From assembly GCF_904066215.1 (NCBI RefSeq), contig NZ_LR880474.1:620001-684000 (forward strand): 64,000 bases of DNA. The letters run 5' to 3'. The notes beneath the pieces are model-generated. The model saw only the letters and a list, made by a program, of their open reading frames with translations, had not been told where the DNA came from and did not search any database. The translations under genes and the position numbers were made by a program. This stretch comes from Microbacterium sp. Nx66. GTDB lineage: Bacteria > Actinomycetota > Actinomycetes > Actinomycetales > Microbacteriaceae. Shown here piece by piece: positions 52,363-61,246 of this stretch (position 1 is its first letter; every line of letters begins with the position of its first letter).

Positions 52363-53462
52363 TGTTCGTTCCTTTCGTCGGGAGATGCCGCGGATGCGGC
52401 GTCCATCGGTGCCTTCGTCGCTGTGGCGGCACCGGCGGGGGGTCTGCCCGGTCGGCGGCGTGCCTTCTGCAGCCAGGCCAGGAAGCTTGCGGCCACCACC
52501 GAGATCACGAGGAGCGTGCCGGTGATGATGTTGATGACGTCGGAGGTGACGTTCACCAGGCGGAGTGCACTCGCGAGCGCTCCGATGAGGAAGGCGGCGG
52601 CGATGACGCCGTAGATCTTGCCGCGACCGCCGAACACCGACACGCCGCCGAGCACGACGGCCGCGATGACCTGGAGCTCGAGGCCGGTGGCGTTGTCGCC
52701 GCGGGCGCTGCCGTAGCGGAGCGTGTAGAAGATGCCGGCGAACGCGGCGACCGCCCCGGACAGCACGAACAGGATGAGCTTCGTGCGCTCGACGTGCACA
52801 CCGGAGAAGTGGGCCGCGTCCTTCGACAGACCGATCGCGTACACCCCGCGGCCGAACGGCGTGAAGTGCAGCAGGACCGAGAAGACCGCGACGAGCACGA
52901 GGAACGGGATCGTGATGACGGGGATGGGGGTCCCGGCGATCTTCGCCTTGGCGAGAGCCGTCCAGAACTCCGGGAAGTCGGTGACGGCCGCCGTGCCGAG
53001 CAGCCCGACGGCGAGGCCGCGGAAGAGCGCGAGTGTGCCGATCGTGACGGCGAGCGAGGGCAGGCCGACGACTGTCACGAGGAAGCCGTTGAACGCTCCG
53101 CCGACCACGCCCACGACGAGGGCGGCGAGGGCCGCGAGCTCGAAAGGGATCCCCGCCTGCACCAGCGCGCCGGTGACGACGCTGGACAGTCCGACCATGC
53201 TGCCCACCGAGAGGTCGATCTCACCGGTGATCATGATGAGGGTCATCGGCAGGGCGATCAGCAGGATCGGGGCGATGTCGAGCAGCAGGTAGGTCAGCGT
53301 GATGGGCTGTCCGAACCCGCGGATGCTGGACGCCGAGACGATCGCGACGAGCAGGAGCAGACCCACGATCGCGGCCTCGCGGGTGAGCAGGAGGCGACGC
53401 CACAGGGGCTTGTCGTAGTCGCGGATGACGCGGGTGGTCGCGGTGGCGGTCGCGGTGGTCAT
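52359..53462 (-). CDS. rhaQ: Rhamnose ABC transporter permease
   Basis: The 367-residue membrane protein has about 8-10 hydrophobic helices (from about residue 31 to 335) and the conserved sugar-permease segments ITGEIDLSVGSMVGLSSV and VLGGVSVFGGRGKIYGV. The C-terminal 35 residues are basic then Ala-rich and cytoplasmic. It pairs with RhaP to form the channel energised by RhaT. ATGA overlaps on both sides show strict translational coupling in the order T-P-Q-S. Specificity is inferred from the operon. Confidence 0.88.
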   Translation of the reverse strand: MTTATATATTRVIRDYDKPLWRRLLLTREAAIVGLLLLVAIVSASSIRGFGQPITLTYLLLDIAPILLIALPMTLIMITGEIDLSVGSMVGLSSVVTGALVQAGIPFELAALAALVVGVVGGAFNGFLVTVVGLPSLAVTIGTLALFRGLAVGLLGTAAVTDFPEFWTALAKAKIAGTPIPVITIPFLVLVAVFSVLLHFTPFGRGVYAIGLSKDAAHFSGVHVERTKLILFVLSGAVAAFAGIFYTLRYGSARGDNATGLELQVIAAVVLGGVSVFGGRGKIYGVIAAAFLIGALASALRLVNVTSDVINIITGTLLVISVVAASFLAWLQKARRRPGRPPAGAATATKAPMDAASAASPDERNEQ

Positions 53463-54478
53463 GATTCGTCCCTCGCCTCGATGAGCCGCCGTCTCTGCCG
53501 TACCGCGAGCACGCGGTCGAGCACGATGGCGCCGATGATGAGCAGGCCGACGACGGCACGCTGCCAGAAGTCGGGGATGCCGAGGATCGGCAGCGCCCGG
53601 TTGATGGTCAGCAGGAGGACGGCGCCGATCGCCGCGCCCCAGACCGAGCCGATGCCGCCGGTGATCGCGACGCCGCCGATGACGGCCGCGCCCACCGCGT
53701 CCAGCTCCCATCCCGCTCCCGCCTGGGAGTTGATGGTGCCGTAGCGGGCCGCGTAGAAGACGCCGGCGAGTCCGGCGAGGGCCCCCGACAGGACGAAAGC
53801 GGTGAGCACGCGGCGGGTGACACGCAGGCCGTACAGCTCGGCCGCCGCCGGGTCGGAGCCGATCGCGTAGAACTCCCGGCCGCCGCGGGTGTTCTTCATG
53901 TACCAGGCGGCGACGGCGAGCACGAGGACCGCGACGATCGCGAGGATCGGGATGCCGAGGAGCTGGCCCGTGCCCAGAGCCAGGAAGTCGCGCGGCATGT
54001 CGGACGCGTTCACGCGGTCGCTGCCGGTCCACAGCACGTTGATGCCGCGGTAGGCGTAGAGGGTGCCGAGGGTGATGACCATCGCCGGCACCTTGGCGTA
54101 CGCGACGAGGGCGCCGTTGATGAGGCCGAGGAGGGCGCCGAGCACCACGGCGGCGACCACGACCAGCACGATCGGGATGCCCGGGATGTCGATGAAGAGT
54201 CGTCCGGTCAGGTAGGCGGTCAGACCCATCACGGACCCTACGGACAGGTCGACGTTGCGCGTGATGAGGACGATGGCCTGTCCTACCGCGACGAGCACGA
54301 GGATCGAGGGCGTCAGCAGCAGGTCGCGCCAGCCGTCGGCGCTGAACAAGAACTTGGGGTTGTTGAGGGTCGCGGCGGTCACCACGAGCACGAGGGCCAG
54401 GAGGATGCCGAACTCGCGGGCTCTGCCGAGACCGGAGATGCGCTTGGTGAGCGCGGAGACGGGGATGGCGGTGGTCAC
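53459..54478 (-). CDS. rhaP: Rhamnose ABC transporter permease
   Basis: The 339-residue permease starts at GTG 54478, overlapping the ATPase stop by 4 bases. It has repeated hydrophobic helices and the family segments LITRNVDLSVGSVMGLTAY (about residues 71-89) and GGVAITGGIGSVWGAAIG (about 268-285). The GG-containing loop near the latter contacts the ATPase. It is similar in layout to the next permease but clearly diverged, as expected for a heterodimer. Confidence 0.88.
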   Translation of the reverse strand: MTTAIPVSALTKRISGLGRAREFGILLALVLVVTAATLNNPKFLFSADGWRDLLLTPSILVLVAVGQAIVLITRNVDLSVGSVMGLTAYLTGRLFIDIPGIPIVLVVVAAVVLGALLGLINGALVAYAKVPAMVITLGTLYAYRGINVLWTGSDRVNASDMPRDFLALGTGQLLGIPILAIVAVLVLAVAAWYMKNTRGGREFYAIGSDPAAAELYGLRVTRRVLTAFVLSGALAGLAGVFYAARYGTINSQAGAGWELDAVGAAVIGGVAITGGIGSVWGAAIGAVLLLTINRALPILGIPDFWQRAVVGLLIIGAIVLDRVLAVRQRRRLIEARDES

Positions 54479-55989
54479 GAGCTGAGCTCCGATGCGTGCG
54501 TCGCGGCGAACATGACGTTCTCGGAGGTGGCCTCCGAGCGGGGGATCTCGGCCGTGATGCGACCCTCGCGCATCACGAGCACGCGGTCGGCCATGCCGAG
54601 GACCTCGGGCAGCTCGGACGAGATCATCAGGATCCCCATGCCCTGACCGGCGAGCTGGGACAGCAGACGGTGCACCTCGGACTTGGTGCCGACGTCGATG
54701 CCGCGGGTGGGCTCGTCGATGAGGAGCACCTGCGGCTGCGTCGCGAGCCACTTCGCGAGCACGACCTTCTGCTGGTTGCCGCCGGAGAGCGTGGCGGCGA
54801 CGGTGTCGAGCGCGTGCGTCTTCACCTCCAGCCGCGAGGCCCACTCCCGGGCGGCACGGTTCTCCATCGCCGTGGTGAGCAGGCCGAGGCGGGCGAGGCG
54901 CCGACGGATCGCGAGGGTGATGTTGCCGCCGACGCCGGCTTCGATGACGAGGCCCTGCTTGCGGCGATCCTCGGGGACGAGGGCGAGCCCGGCGCGCATG
55001 GCGTCCACCGGGCGCCGGGCGCGGATACGGCGCCCCTTCATGTGCACGCTGCCCTCGCGGTACCCGTCCACGCCGAAGACGGCGCGGGCGACCTCGCTGC
55101 GTCCGGCGCCGACGAGGCCGGCCAGTCCGACGATCTCGCCGGCGCGGACGGAGAAGGAGATGTCGTGGAAGAGGCCGGGGCTGGTCAGCCCCTCGACCTC
55201 GAGCAACGGTTCGCCGATCGTCGCCTCCTGCTTCGGGAACAGCTCGGACACCTCGCGACCCACCATCTGATGGACGAGCTCGTCCACGGTGGTCTCGGCG
55301 ATGGCGGAGGTCGCGATGTACGCGCCGTCCCGCATGACCGTCACGGTGTCGCAGAGCGCGAACACCTCGTCGAACCGGTGCGAGATGAAGATGAGGCCGC
55401 GGCCCTCGTCGCGCAGGCTCCGGGCGATCGCGAACAGACGCTCCACCTCGACGCCGGACAGTGCCGCGGTGGGCTCGTCCATGATGAGCAGCGTGGCGTC
55501 GAGGGAGACGGCCTTGGCGATCTCGATGACCTGCTGGTCCGCGATCGACAGGCCCTCGGCGGGACGGTCGGGGTCGATCGTGACGCCGAGGCGGGTGAAG
55601 AGGCGCTCGACCTCGTGGCGCATGGCCTTGCGATCGATCCGTCCGAACCGCCCGACCGGCTGGCGGCCCATGAAGATGTTCTCGGTGACGGAGAGGTCGG
55701 GGAAGAGTGTCGGCTCCTGGTAGATCACCGCGACGCCGGCGGCCTTCGACTGCGCGGTCGAGGTGAAGTCGACGTCCTCGCCGCGGAGGCGGAAGACTCC
55801 GCCGTCGCGCTGGTAGAGACCGGCGACGATCTTCACGAGGGTCGACTTGCCGGCACCGTTCTCGCCGACGAGCGCATGGATGGAACCGGGGTGGACGGCG
55901 ATGGTGCCGGAGCGCAGGGCGATCACCGACCCGAAGGCCTTCTGGACGTCGGCGAGCTCGAGCACGGGCGCCGTCGTGGGTGAGGACAT
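54475..55989 (-). CDS. rhaT: Rhamnose ABC transporter ATP-binding protein
   Basis: The 504-residue protein has two nucleotide-binding domains. The first has Walker A GENGAGKST (about residues 40-48), signature SIADQQVIEIAKA and Walker B LLIMDEP. The second has GLVGAGRSE in place of Walker A, signature LSGGNQQKVVLAK and LLIDEPTRGIDVG. This doubled layout is typical of ribose/rhamnose sugar importers. ATG 55989 is chosen since GGAGAG lies 5 bases upstream; ATG 55992 is also in frame. A LacI-type operator lies 24 bases upstream. First gene of the operon. Confidence 0.92.
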   Translation of the reverse strand: MSSPTTAPVLELADVQKAFGSVIALRSGTIAVHPGSIHALVGENGAGKSTLVKIVAGLYQRDGGVFRLRGEDVDFTSTAQSKAAGVAVIYQEPTLFPDLSVTENIFMGRQPVGRFGRIDRKAMRHEVERLFTRLGVTIDPDRPAEGLSIADQQVIEIAKAVSLDATLLIMDEPTAALSGVEVERLFAIARSLRDEGRGLIFISHRFDEVFALCDTVTVMRDGAYIATSAIAETTVDELVHQMVGREVSELFPKQEATIGEPLLEVEGLTSPGLFHDISFSVRAGEIVGLAGLVGAGRSEVARAVFGVDGYREGSVHMKGRRIRARRPVDAMRAGLALVPEDRRKQGLVIEAGVGGNITLAIRRRLARLGLLTTAMENRAAREWASRLEVKTHALDTVAATLSGGNQQKVVLAKWLATQPQVLLIDEPTRGIDVGTKSEVHRLLSQLAGQGMGILMISSELPEVLGMADRVLVMREGRITAEIPRSEATSENVMFAATHASELSS

Positions 55990-56012
55990 CATTTCTCTCT
56001 CCATTGAGGGAA

Positions 56013-56024
56013 TGAATCGTTTCA
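56013..56024. promoter_or_regulatory. LacI-type operator upstream of the rhamnose operon
   Basis: TGAATCGTTTCA is a near-perfect 12-base dyad with the central CG found in operators of LacI-family regulators. It lies 24 bases from the rhaT start in the divergent promoter region. Confidence 0.75.
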
Positions 56025-56102
56025 AACCCTGATGGAGTTGAGACTAGGGGCTGTGTTGACGCGTGTCAATACGGCGTGAGAGTCTGAGGCGATCCCCGCG
56101 GA

Positions 56103-56114
56103 TGAGTCGTTTCA
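56103..56114. promoter_or_regulatory. Second LacI-type operator, upstream of the regulator gene
   Basis: TGAGTCGTTTCA matches the first operator in 11 of 12 positions and ends 26 bases before the regulator ATG. Centre-to-centre distance to the first site is 90 bases, which would allow looping. Confidence 0.72.
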
Positions 56115-56140
56115 GCGGCGGGAACCGGAGGGAGGGCGCG

Positions 56141-57145
56141 ATGGCCGTCAGTGTGCGGGAGGTCGCCGAGGACGCGGGTGTCTCCGTCGGGACCGTGTCG
56201 AACGTGCTCAATCGGCCGGAGAAGGTGGCCGCGGAGACCGTCGCTCGCGTACAGGCGTCCATCGACCGTCTCGGGTTCGTGCGCAACGACGCGGCGCGGC
56301 AGCTCCGTGCCGGGCGCAGCCGCACGATCGGGCTCGTCGTGCTCGACATCCGGAACCCGTTCTTCGCCGAGGTGATCCGCGGGGCCGAGGAGCGCGCCGA
56401 CCAGCACGGACTCTCCGTCCTCGTCGCGAACAGCGACGAGAAGCAGGAGCGCGAGGCGATGCACCTGGACCTCTTCGAGGAGCAGCGGGTGACGGGTGTG
56501 CTCGTCACCCCGGTGGCGGAGTCACTGCCGCGGCTGGTGCGGATGCATGAGCGCGGTACGCACGCCGTCCTCGTCGACCGGGAATCGCAGGATGAGCGGT
56601 TCGCCTCCGTCGCCGTCGACGACGTGGAGGGCGGGCGCATCGCGACGGAGCACCTGCTCGCGGTCGGCCGTCGCCGGATCGCCTTCGTCGGCGGCCCGGT
56701 CGCGCTGCGCCAGGTCTCCGATCGCCTGAGCGGCGCGCAGGCCGCGGCGGCTGCGGCAGGGGTCGGGCTGGAGTTCATCGCGACCTCCGCGCTCACCGTC
56801 GAGGAGGGGCGGCGCGCCGGTGCGCAGATCCTCGACCGTGCCGCGGGGGACCGGCCGGACGCCGTCTTCGCGGCGAACGATCTCCTGGCCCTCGGCCTCC
56901 TGCAGAGCCTGGTGATGACCGGCGATGCCCGGGTCCCCGAGGACATCGCGCTCGTCGGCTACGACGACATCGACTTCGCCGCGGCCGCCGTGATCCCGCT
57001 CAGCTCGGTGCGGCAGCCGGCCGCGCTCATCGGCTCGACCGCCGTCGACTTGCTGCTGCGAGGACAGGACGAGGTGGCGCCGGCGCCTGAGCACGTGCTG
57101 TTCCGGCCGGAGCTCGTCGCCCGCCGCTCGACCACCGGGGAGTGA
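56141..57145 (+). CDS. LacI-family regulator of the rhamnose operon
   Basis: The 334-residue protein has an N-terminal LacI helix-turn-helix (SVREVAEDAGVSVGTVSNVLN, about residues 4-24), the hinge helix region (LRAGRSRTIGLVV, about 54-66) and a periplasmic-binding-like effector domain (about 62-330, with FVGGPVALRQVSDRLSGA and VFAANDLLALG). ATG 56141 has GGGAGG upstream. It is divergent from rhaT, with two matching operators between. Rhamnose or a pathway intermediate is the likely inducer; that is inferred from position. Confidence 0.9.
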   Translation: MAVSVREVAEDAGVSVGTVSNVLNRPEKVAAETVARVQASIDRLGFVRNDAARQLRAGRSRTIGLVVLDIRNPFFAEVIRGAEERADQHGLSVLVANSDEKQEREAMHLDLFEEQRVTGVLVTPVAESLPRLVRMHERGTHAVLVDRESQDERFASVAVDDVEGGRIATEHLLAVGRRRIAFVGGPVALRQVSDRLSGAQAAAAAAGVGLEFIATSALTVEEGRRAGAQILDRAAGDRPDAVFAANDLLALGLLQSLVMTGDARVPEDIALVGYDDIDFAAAAVIPLSSVRQPAALIGSTAVDLLLRGQDEVAPAPEHVLFRPELVARRSTTGE

Positions 57146-57151
57146 CCGCGG

Positions 57152-57859
57152 TCAGGCCGGCGTCGGCGTGGAGCGCTGGGCGCTGGCGCCCCGCATGATG
57201 CGCGCCACGGCGGTGATGAGGAAGAGCTGCCCGGTGATCCCCTCGGCGATGGCCACCGCCTGCACGCCCGATCCGACGGGGACGAGGTTGCCGTAGCCCG
57301 TCGTCGTCAGGGCGGTGAACGAGAAGAAGAGCTGATTGCCGAGCGAATCGCTCGCCGCATCGCCGAACAGCGGGGTCGGCAGCAGCAGGGACAGCAGGTT
57401 GTAGACGAAGGCGAAGAACATGCCCACGAGGATGTAGGCCGTCACGGCGGCCAGGAGGGCCTCGACGTCGAGGCCTCGGCGGGTGACCTGGTGCGCGATG
57501 ATGGCCCACGGCGCGACCAGCAGCGCGATCATGGAGGCGGCGGAGAGGGCGACGGCGAGGGCCGGACTGTCCGTGGCGAAGAACGCCGCGAGGAGGGCAG
57601 CGAGCCCGGCGGCCGAGAGCACGACCCACGACACCCGCTGCACGAGGGCGCGGGCCCTGGTCACGCGGAACACGATCGCGACCGTGACCAGCATCGCCAG
57701 GAACGCCCAGGGGCTGGGAACCGTGCCGGGCTGGGCCGCGCACAGTCCGTACGAGACGATGAGGAGGGCGAGCACCGTGGCATAGCCGAGGGCGCCGCGC
57801 CTCGGGTCGGCCGGGGCGGCGAACCCCGCGCGGACGTGCGCTCCCGATGGCTCGGACAT
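57152..57859 (-). CDS. Ion channel protein with a K+-type selectivity filter
   Basis: The 235-residue membrane protein has about six hydrophobic segments and a pore signature TTTGYGNLVP (about residues 182-191), the potassium selectivity filter, followed by a final membrane helix. It should be a two-pore-helix-type ion channel with extra N-terminal helices and no cytoplasmic RCK domain. ATG 57859 has GGAGAGG upstream; the frame is open to 57967 but the extra part is polar. It converges on the LacI gene with 6 bases between stops. Confidence 0.82.
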   Translation of the reverse strand: MSEPSGAHVRAGFAAPADPRRGALGYATVLALLIVSYGLCAAQPGTVPSPWAFLAMLVTVAIVFRVTRARALVQRVSWVVLSAAGLAALLAAFFATDSPALAVALSAASMIALLVAPWAIIAHQVTRRGLDVEALLAAVTAYILVGMFFAFVYNLLSLLLPTPLFGDAASDSLGNQLFFSFTALTTTGYGNLVPVGSGVQAVAIAEGITGQLFLITAVARIMRGASAQRSTPTPA

Positions 57860-58021
57860 GGCCTCTCCTCTCGCGTCCGCGGGGGCGGGCCCTCGCAACG
57901 TGCGGCCAGTATCGCAGGGCGGCCGGCCCGCGCCGGGGAGCGTCCGAGACCGGCGGTTCGTGACCACGCGTCGGACCCGTTATGATGGTGAGGTGCATCC
58001 GTGCTCTCGAGCCGGATGCCT

Positions 58022-58110
58022 GGAGACGTCGCATAGTCCGGCCTAGTGCACCACCCTGCTAAGGTGGAGTCCCCTCACGGGGACCAGGGGTTCAAATCCC
58101 CTCGTCTCCG
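58022..58110 (+). tRNA. tRNA-Ser (anticodon GCT)
   Basis: An 89-base class II cloverleaf with acceptor stem GGAGACG/CGTCTCC, anticodon loop CTGCTAA, a long variable arm (GGAGTCCCCTCACGGGGACC region) and T-arm AGGGGTTCAAATCCCCT. Discriminator G; CCA not encoded. Confidence 0.95.
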
Positions 58111-58117
58111 CACGGAG

Positions 58118-58148
58118 AAGCCCCGACGAGTCCGCTCGCCGGGGCTTT
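58118..58148 (+). terminator. Terminator of tRNA-Ser(GCT)
   Basis: AAGCCCCG-A-CGAG (58118-58130) pairs with CTCG-C-CGGGGCTT (about 58135-58147) with a short T tail. It begins 8 bases after the tRNA end. Confidence 0.85.
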
Positions 58149-58177
58149 CGTGTTCGCGGCTGCGGGGGCTGTCCTCC

Positions 58178-58669
58178 TCACGCCTGCGTCCCGGGCATCC
58201 AGGTCGGATCGGGGGAGAGTGCGGCGGAGATCTTCCGGCTGGCCGCACCGAGCTGCCGCGCCTGCGCCGGTGTGAGTGCATCGAAGACGACGCGGCGGAT
58301 GAGGGCCTGGTGGGCGGGAGTCGACTCCTCGACCTTCCGATGGCCGGCGTCGGTGAGGATGCCGAGGGTGAAGCGCCCGTCCTCCGCGTCGACTTCGCGT
58401 CGGACCCAGCCTTTCGCCTCCAGGCGAGTGATGGCGCGGGAGAGCCGGGACAGCGTGCTGTTCGCGTAGCCGGCGAGGACGCTGAGGCGGAGGGTGCGCT
58501 CCGGCGCCGAATCGAGGGCGAAGAGGATCCCGTGCTCGAAGTGGGTGAGTCCGCTGTCCCGCTGCAACTGCGCGTCGAGGGCCGCCGGGAGCCGTTCGAG
58601 GAGCGTCGCGAGTGCCGACCAGACGTCCATCTCTTCGGCGTTCAAGGGGGCGGGGGAGAGCGGCGACAT
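58178..58669 (-). CDS. MarR-family regulator
   Basis: The 163-residue protein has the MarR winged helix: LTHFEHGILFALDSAPERTLRLSVLAGYANSTLSRLSRAI (from about residue 41) gives helices 2-4 with the recognition helix, and VRREVDAEDGRFTLGILTDAG (about 88-108) the beta wing with the family D-x-R-x-x-x-x-x-L-T pattern. TACGGT ends 6 bases before ATG 58669. It is divergent from the SDR gene, with a palindrome between. It probably represses that gene; ligand unknown. Confidence 0.9.
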   Translation of the reverse strand: MSPLSPAPLNAEEMDVWSALATLLERLPAALDAQLQRDSGLTHFEHGILFALDSAPERTLRLSVLAGYANSTLSRLSRAITRLEAKGWVRREVDAEDGRFTLGILTDAGHRKVEESTPAHQALIRRVVFDALTPAQARQLGAASRKISAALSPDPTWMPGTQA

Positions 58670-58703
58670 TCCTCCACCGTAGCGGTTGAGCCATGCTCTT
58701 CGC

Positions 58704-58753
58704 TTGCTTAGGAAAGTGAACAGTGGCTAGTATGACTTGCGCAGGCAAGTCAT
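58704..58753 (+). promoter_or_regulatory. Promoter and MarR operator of the SDR gene
   Basis: TTGCTT (58704-58709) and TAGTAT (58728-58733) are spaced by 18 bases and make a good -35/-10 pair. The palindrome ATGACTTGC-GCAG-GCAAGTCAT (58732-58753, perfect 9-base arms) starts at the -10 and covers the transcription start, the position expected for a repressor site. Confidence 0.75.
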
Positions 58754-58784
58754 GCGGAGGTCCGCTGAAGCGAGAGGGAGACGG

Positions 58785-59576
58785 ATGGAACTGGGGCTGC
58801 GCGGCAAGAGGGCGTTCATCAGCGGGTCGAGCCAGGGGATCGGCTATGCGGTCGCGTCCGCTCTCGCTGCCGAGGGGGTCGATGTCGTGATCAACGGTCG
58901 TGACGAGGGACGCGTCGACGCGGCGGTCGCCGCCGTGGCCCTCGCGCATCCCGGTGCGGCCGTCTCCGGGATCGCCGCGGACTTCACCGATCCCGACCAG
59001 GTGGCCGCATTGACGGAGAAGCTCGGTCAGGTGGACATCCTCGTCAACAACGTCGGTCTCTTCGGACTCGCCGACTTCGCGGACATCACCGATGAGGACT
59101 GGGCGCGCTACTTCGAGGTGAACGTGATGAGCGGAGTGCGCCTCTCCCGGGCTCTCCTGCCGGGGATGCGGGAACGGGGCTGGGGACGCATCGTCTTGGT
59201 CAGCAGCGAGTCCGGCGTGAACGTCCCGGCCGACATGGTGCACTACGGCGTGACGAAGGCGGCGATGATCGCCCTCGGCAACGGGTTGGCCAAGCTCACC
59301 CGCGGCACCGGCGTGACGGTCAACACCGTCCTGGGTGGCCCGACCTACTCGGAGGGCGTCGCGGCGACTGTCGCCGCCGTCGCAGCAGCCCAGTCCGTCT
59401 CCGTGGACGTGATGAAAGAGGCGATCATCGGACAGAACACGACCACACTCCTGGAGCGCTTCCTCGATCCGACCGAGGTCGCGGACCTCGTCGTCTACCT
59501 CTCCAGCGTCCGGGCCTCCGCGACGAACGGCGCCGCGCTGCGGGCGGATGGGGGCGTGCTGACGGCGATGCTCTGA
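58785..59576 (+). CDS. Short-chain dehydrogenase/reductase
   Basis: The 263-residue protein has the SDR cofactor motif ISGSSQGIGYAVA (about residues 13-25, TGxxxGIG class with Ser for Thr), the structural NNVG (about 88-91), the catalytic Ser in VLVSSESG (about 138-145) and YGVTK with the catalytic Tyr and Lys (about 155-159). It should be an NAD(P)H-dependent oxidoreductase. ATG 58785 has GAGAGGGAG upstream. Regulated probably by the divergent MarR protein. Substrate unknown; it may detoxify or modify the MarR ligand. Confidence 0.88.
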   Translation: MELGLRGKRAFISGSSQGIGYAVASALAAEGVDVVINGRDEGRVDAAVAAVALAHPGAAVSGIAADFTDPDQVAALTEKLGQVDILVNNVGLFGLADFADITDEDWARYFEVNVMSGVRLSRALLPGMRERGWGRIVLVSSESGVNVPADMVHYGVTKAAMIALGNGLAKLTRGTGVTVNTVLGGPTYSEGVAATVAAVAAAQSVSVDVMKEAIIGQNTTTLLERFLDPTEVADLVVYLSSVRASATNGAALRADGGVLTAML

Positions 59577-59626
59577 CCCGAGCGCGTCACTCGCCGGGGC
59601 CCATGGCTTCCGGTATCCTCGCGGGC

Positions 59627-61246
59627 ATGCCTAGACCCACCCAGACGCCGCAGCGCGAGGCCTTCGGCTCGCGGAACGTGTTCATCCTCTCGGCGATCGG
59701 CTCGGCCGTGGGTCTCGGGAACATCTGGCGCTTCCCGTACGTCGCCTACGAGGGCGGCGGCGGTGCGTTCCTCATCCCGTATCTGTGTGCGTTGTTGACG
59801 GCCGGCATCCCGCTGCTGTTCCTGGACTACGCGATCGGCCACCGGTTCCGGGGCTCCGCGCCGCTCGCGTTCCGACGCCTGCACCGGGCCGCCGAACCGC
59901 TGGGGTGGTGGCAGGTGCTGATCTGCGTCGTCATCGCGGTGTACTACGCCGTGATCGTCGCGTGGGCCGGCATGTACACCTGGTTCTCGGCGCAGCTCAC
60001 CTGGGGAGCGGGCAACGAGAACGACTTCTTCTTCGTCGACTTCCTGCAGTCCGCCGACGTCGCGGAGGTCGGCCTCTCCGGCGAGTTCGTGCCGCAGGTG
60101 GGCCTGCCGCTGATCGCGGTGTGGCTGATCGTCATCATCATCATGGCGCTCGGCGTCAAGCGCGGTATCGGGCGCGCCAACATGATCCTGATGCCGCTGC
60201 TCACCCTCATGTTCGCCGTGCTCGTGGTGCAGGCCCTCTTCCTCCCCGGCGCCCTGGACGGTCTCAACGCCTTCTTCACGCCGAACTGGGAGGCACTCGC
60301 CGACCCGGCCGTGTGGGCCTCCGCCTACGGGCACATCTTCTTCTCGCTGTCTGTCGCCTTCGGGATCATGGTGACCTACGCCTCGTACCTGAAGCGCAAG
60401 ACCGACCTCACCGGCTCGGGCCTCGTGGTCGCGTTCGCCAACTCCGGTTTCGAAATCCTCGCCGGCATCGGCGTGTTCGCGGCCCTCGGGTTCATGGCGC
60501 AGGCGCAGGGCACGGATGTCTCCGGCGTCGCGACCTCGGGCATCGGCCTCGCCTTCGTCGCGTTCCCGACGATCGTGTCCCAGGCGACCGGCGGGTCGAT
60601 CATCGGCGTGCTGTTCTTCGGCGCCCTCGTCTTCGCCGGGATCACCTCGATGATCTCGATCCTGGAGGTGATCGTCGCGGCACTGCAGGACAAGCTCGGC
60701 TGGGCGCGGGTGCGCACCACCCTCGTCGTCTCGATCCCGCTGGCCATCATCTCCGCCGCGCTGTTCTCCACCACCACCGCGCTGTCGGTACTCGACACCA
60801 CTGATGCCTTCGTCAACGCCTTCGGCATCATGGCGGTCGCCCTCGTCGCGGTGATCGTCGTGGCCTGGGTGCTGCACAAGCTGCCGCAGCTGCAGGAGCA
60901 CCTGAACCGCCGTTCGAGCTTCCGCGTCGGCCTCCTCTGGCGCCTGCTCGTGGGCGTGCTGGCCCCGCTCGTGCTCGGGTACCTGCTGATCACCGAACTC
61001 CTGACGAAGATCGCGGAGCCGTACAGCGGCTACCCCGGCTGGTTCCTCGGCGTGTTCGGCTGGGGCATGGTCATCGCGTTGGTGGTCGGCGGAGTACTGC
61101 TGTCGCTGGTGCCGTGGAGCAGGCGCTCCCGCGCCAAGGACGACGTCGGCTACGACGACTTCCTGGACCAGGAGGAGTACGCCGCCGATCCGGAGACGAC
61201 GAGCATCGCCGTCCCGGCCGCGCAGACGAAGGGAGCAGGGGCATGA
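59627..61246 (+). CDS. metP: Sodium-dependent transporter, NSS family (MetP-like)
   Basis: The 539-residue membrane protein has 12 predicted helices. It carries the NSS hallmark FILSAIGSAVGLGNIWRFPYV in helix 1 (about residues 19-39), with the Na+-site residues, and SYLKRK-type loops later. It should import an amino acid with Na+. Coupling by ATGA to a tiny 44-residue hydrophobic protein matches the Corynebacterium MetPS methionine/alanine importer, so that name is used tentatively. TATCCT ends 7 bases before ATG 59627. Confidence 0.85.
   Translation: MPRPTQTPQREAFGSRNVFILSAIGSAVGLGNIWRFPYVAYEGGGGAFLIPYLCALLTAGIPLLFLDYAIGHRFRGSAPLAFRRLHRAAEPLGWWQVLICVVIAVYYAVIVAWAGMYTWFSAQLTWGAGNENDFFFVDFLQSADVAEVGLSGEFVPQVGLPLIAVWLIVIIIMALGVKRGIGRANMILMPLLTLMFAVLVVQALFLPGALDGLNAFFTPNWEALADPAVWASAYGHIFFSLSVAFGIMVTYASYLKRKTDLTGSGLVVAFANSGFEILAGIGVFAALGFMAQAQGTDVSGVATSGIGLAFVAFPTIVSQATGGSIIGVLFFGALVFAGITSMISILEVIVAALQDKLGWARVRTTLVVSIPLAIISAALFSTTTALSVLDTTDAFVNAFGIMAVALVAVIVVAWVLHKLPQLQEHLNRRSSFRVGLLWRLLVGVLAPLVLGYLLITELLTKIAEPYSGYPGWFLGVFGWGMVIALVVGGVLLSLVPWSRRSRAKDDVGYDDFLDQEEYAADPETTSIAVPAAQTKGAGA

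Noticed and set aside
59577..59626. Methionine riboswitch upstream of the NSS transporter
   Set aside because: The start codon follows a -10 hexamer by 7 bases, leaving no room for a leader RNA.
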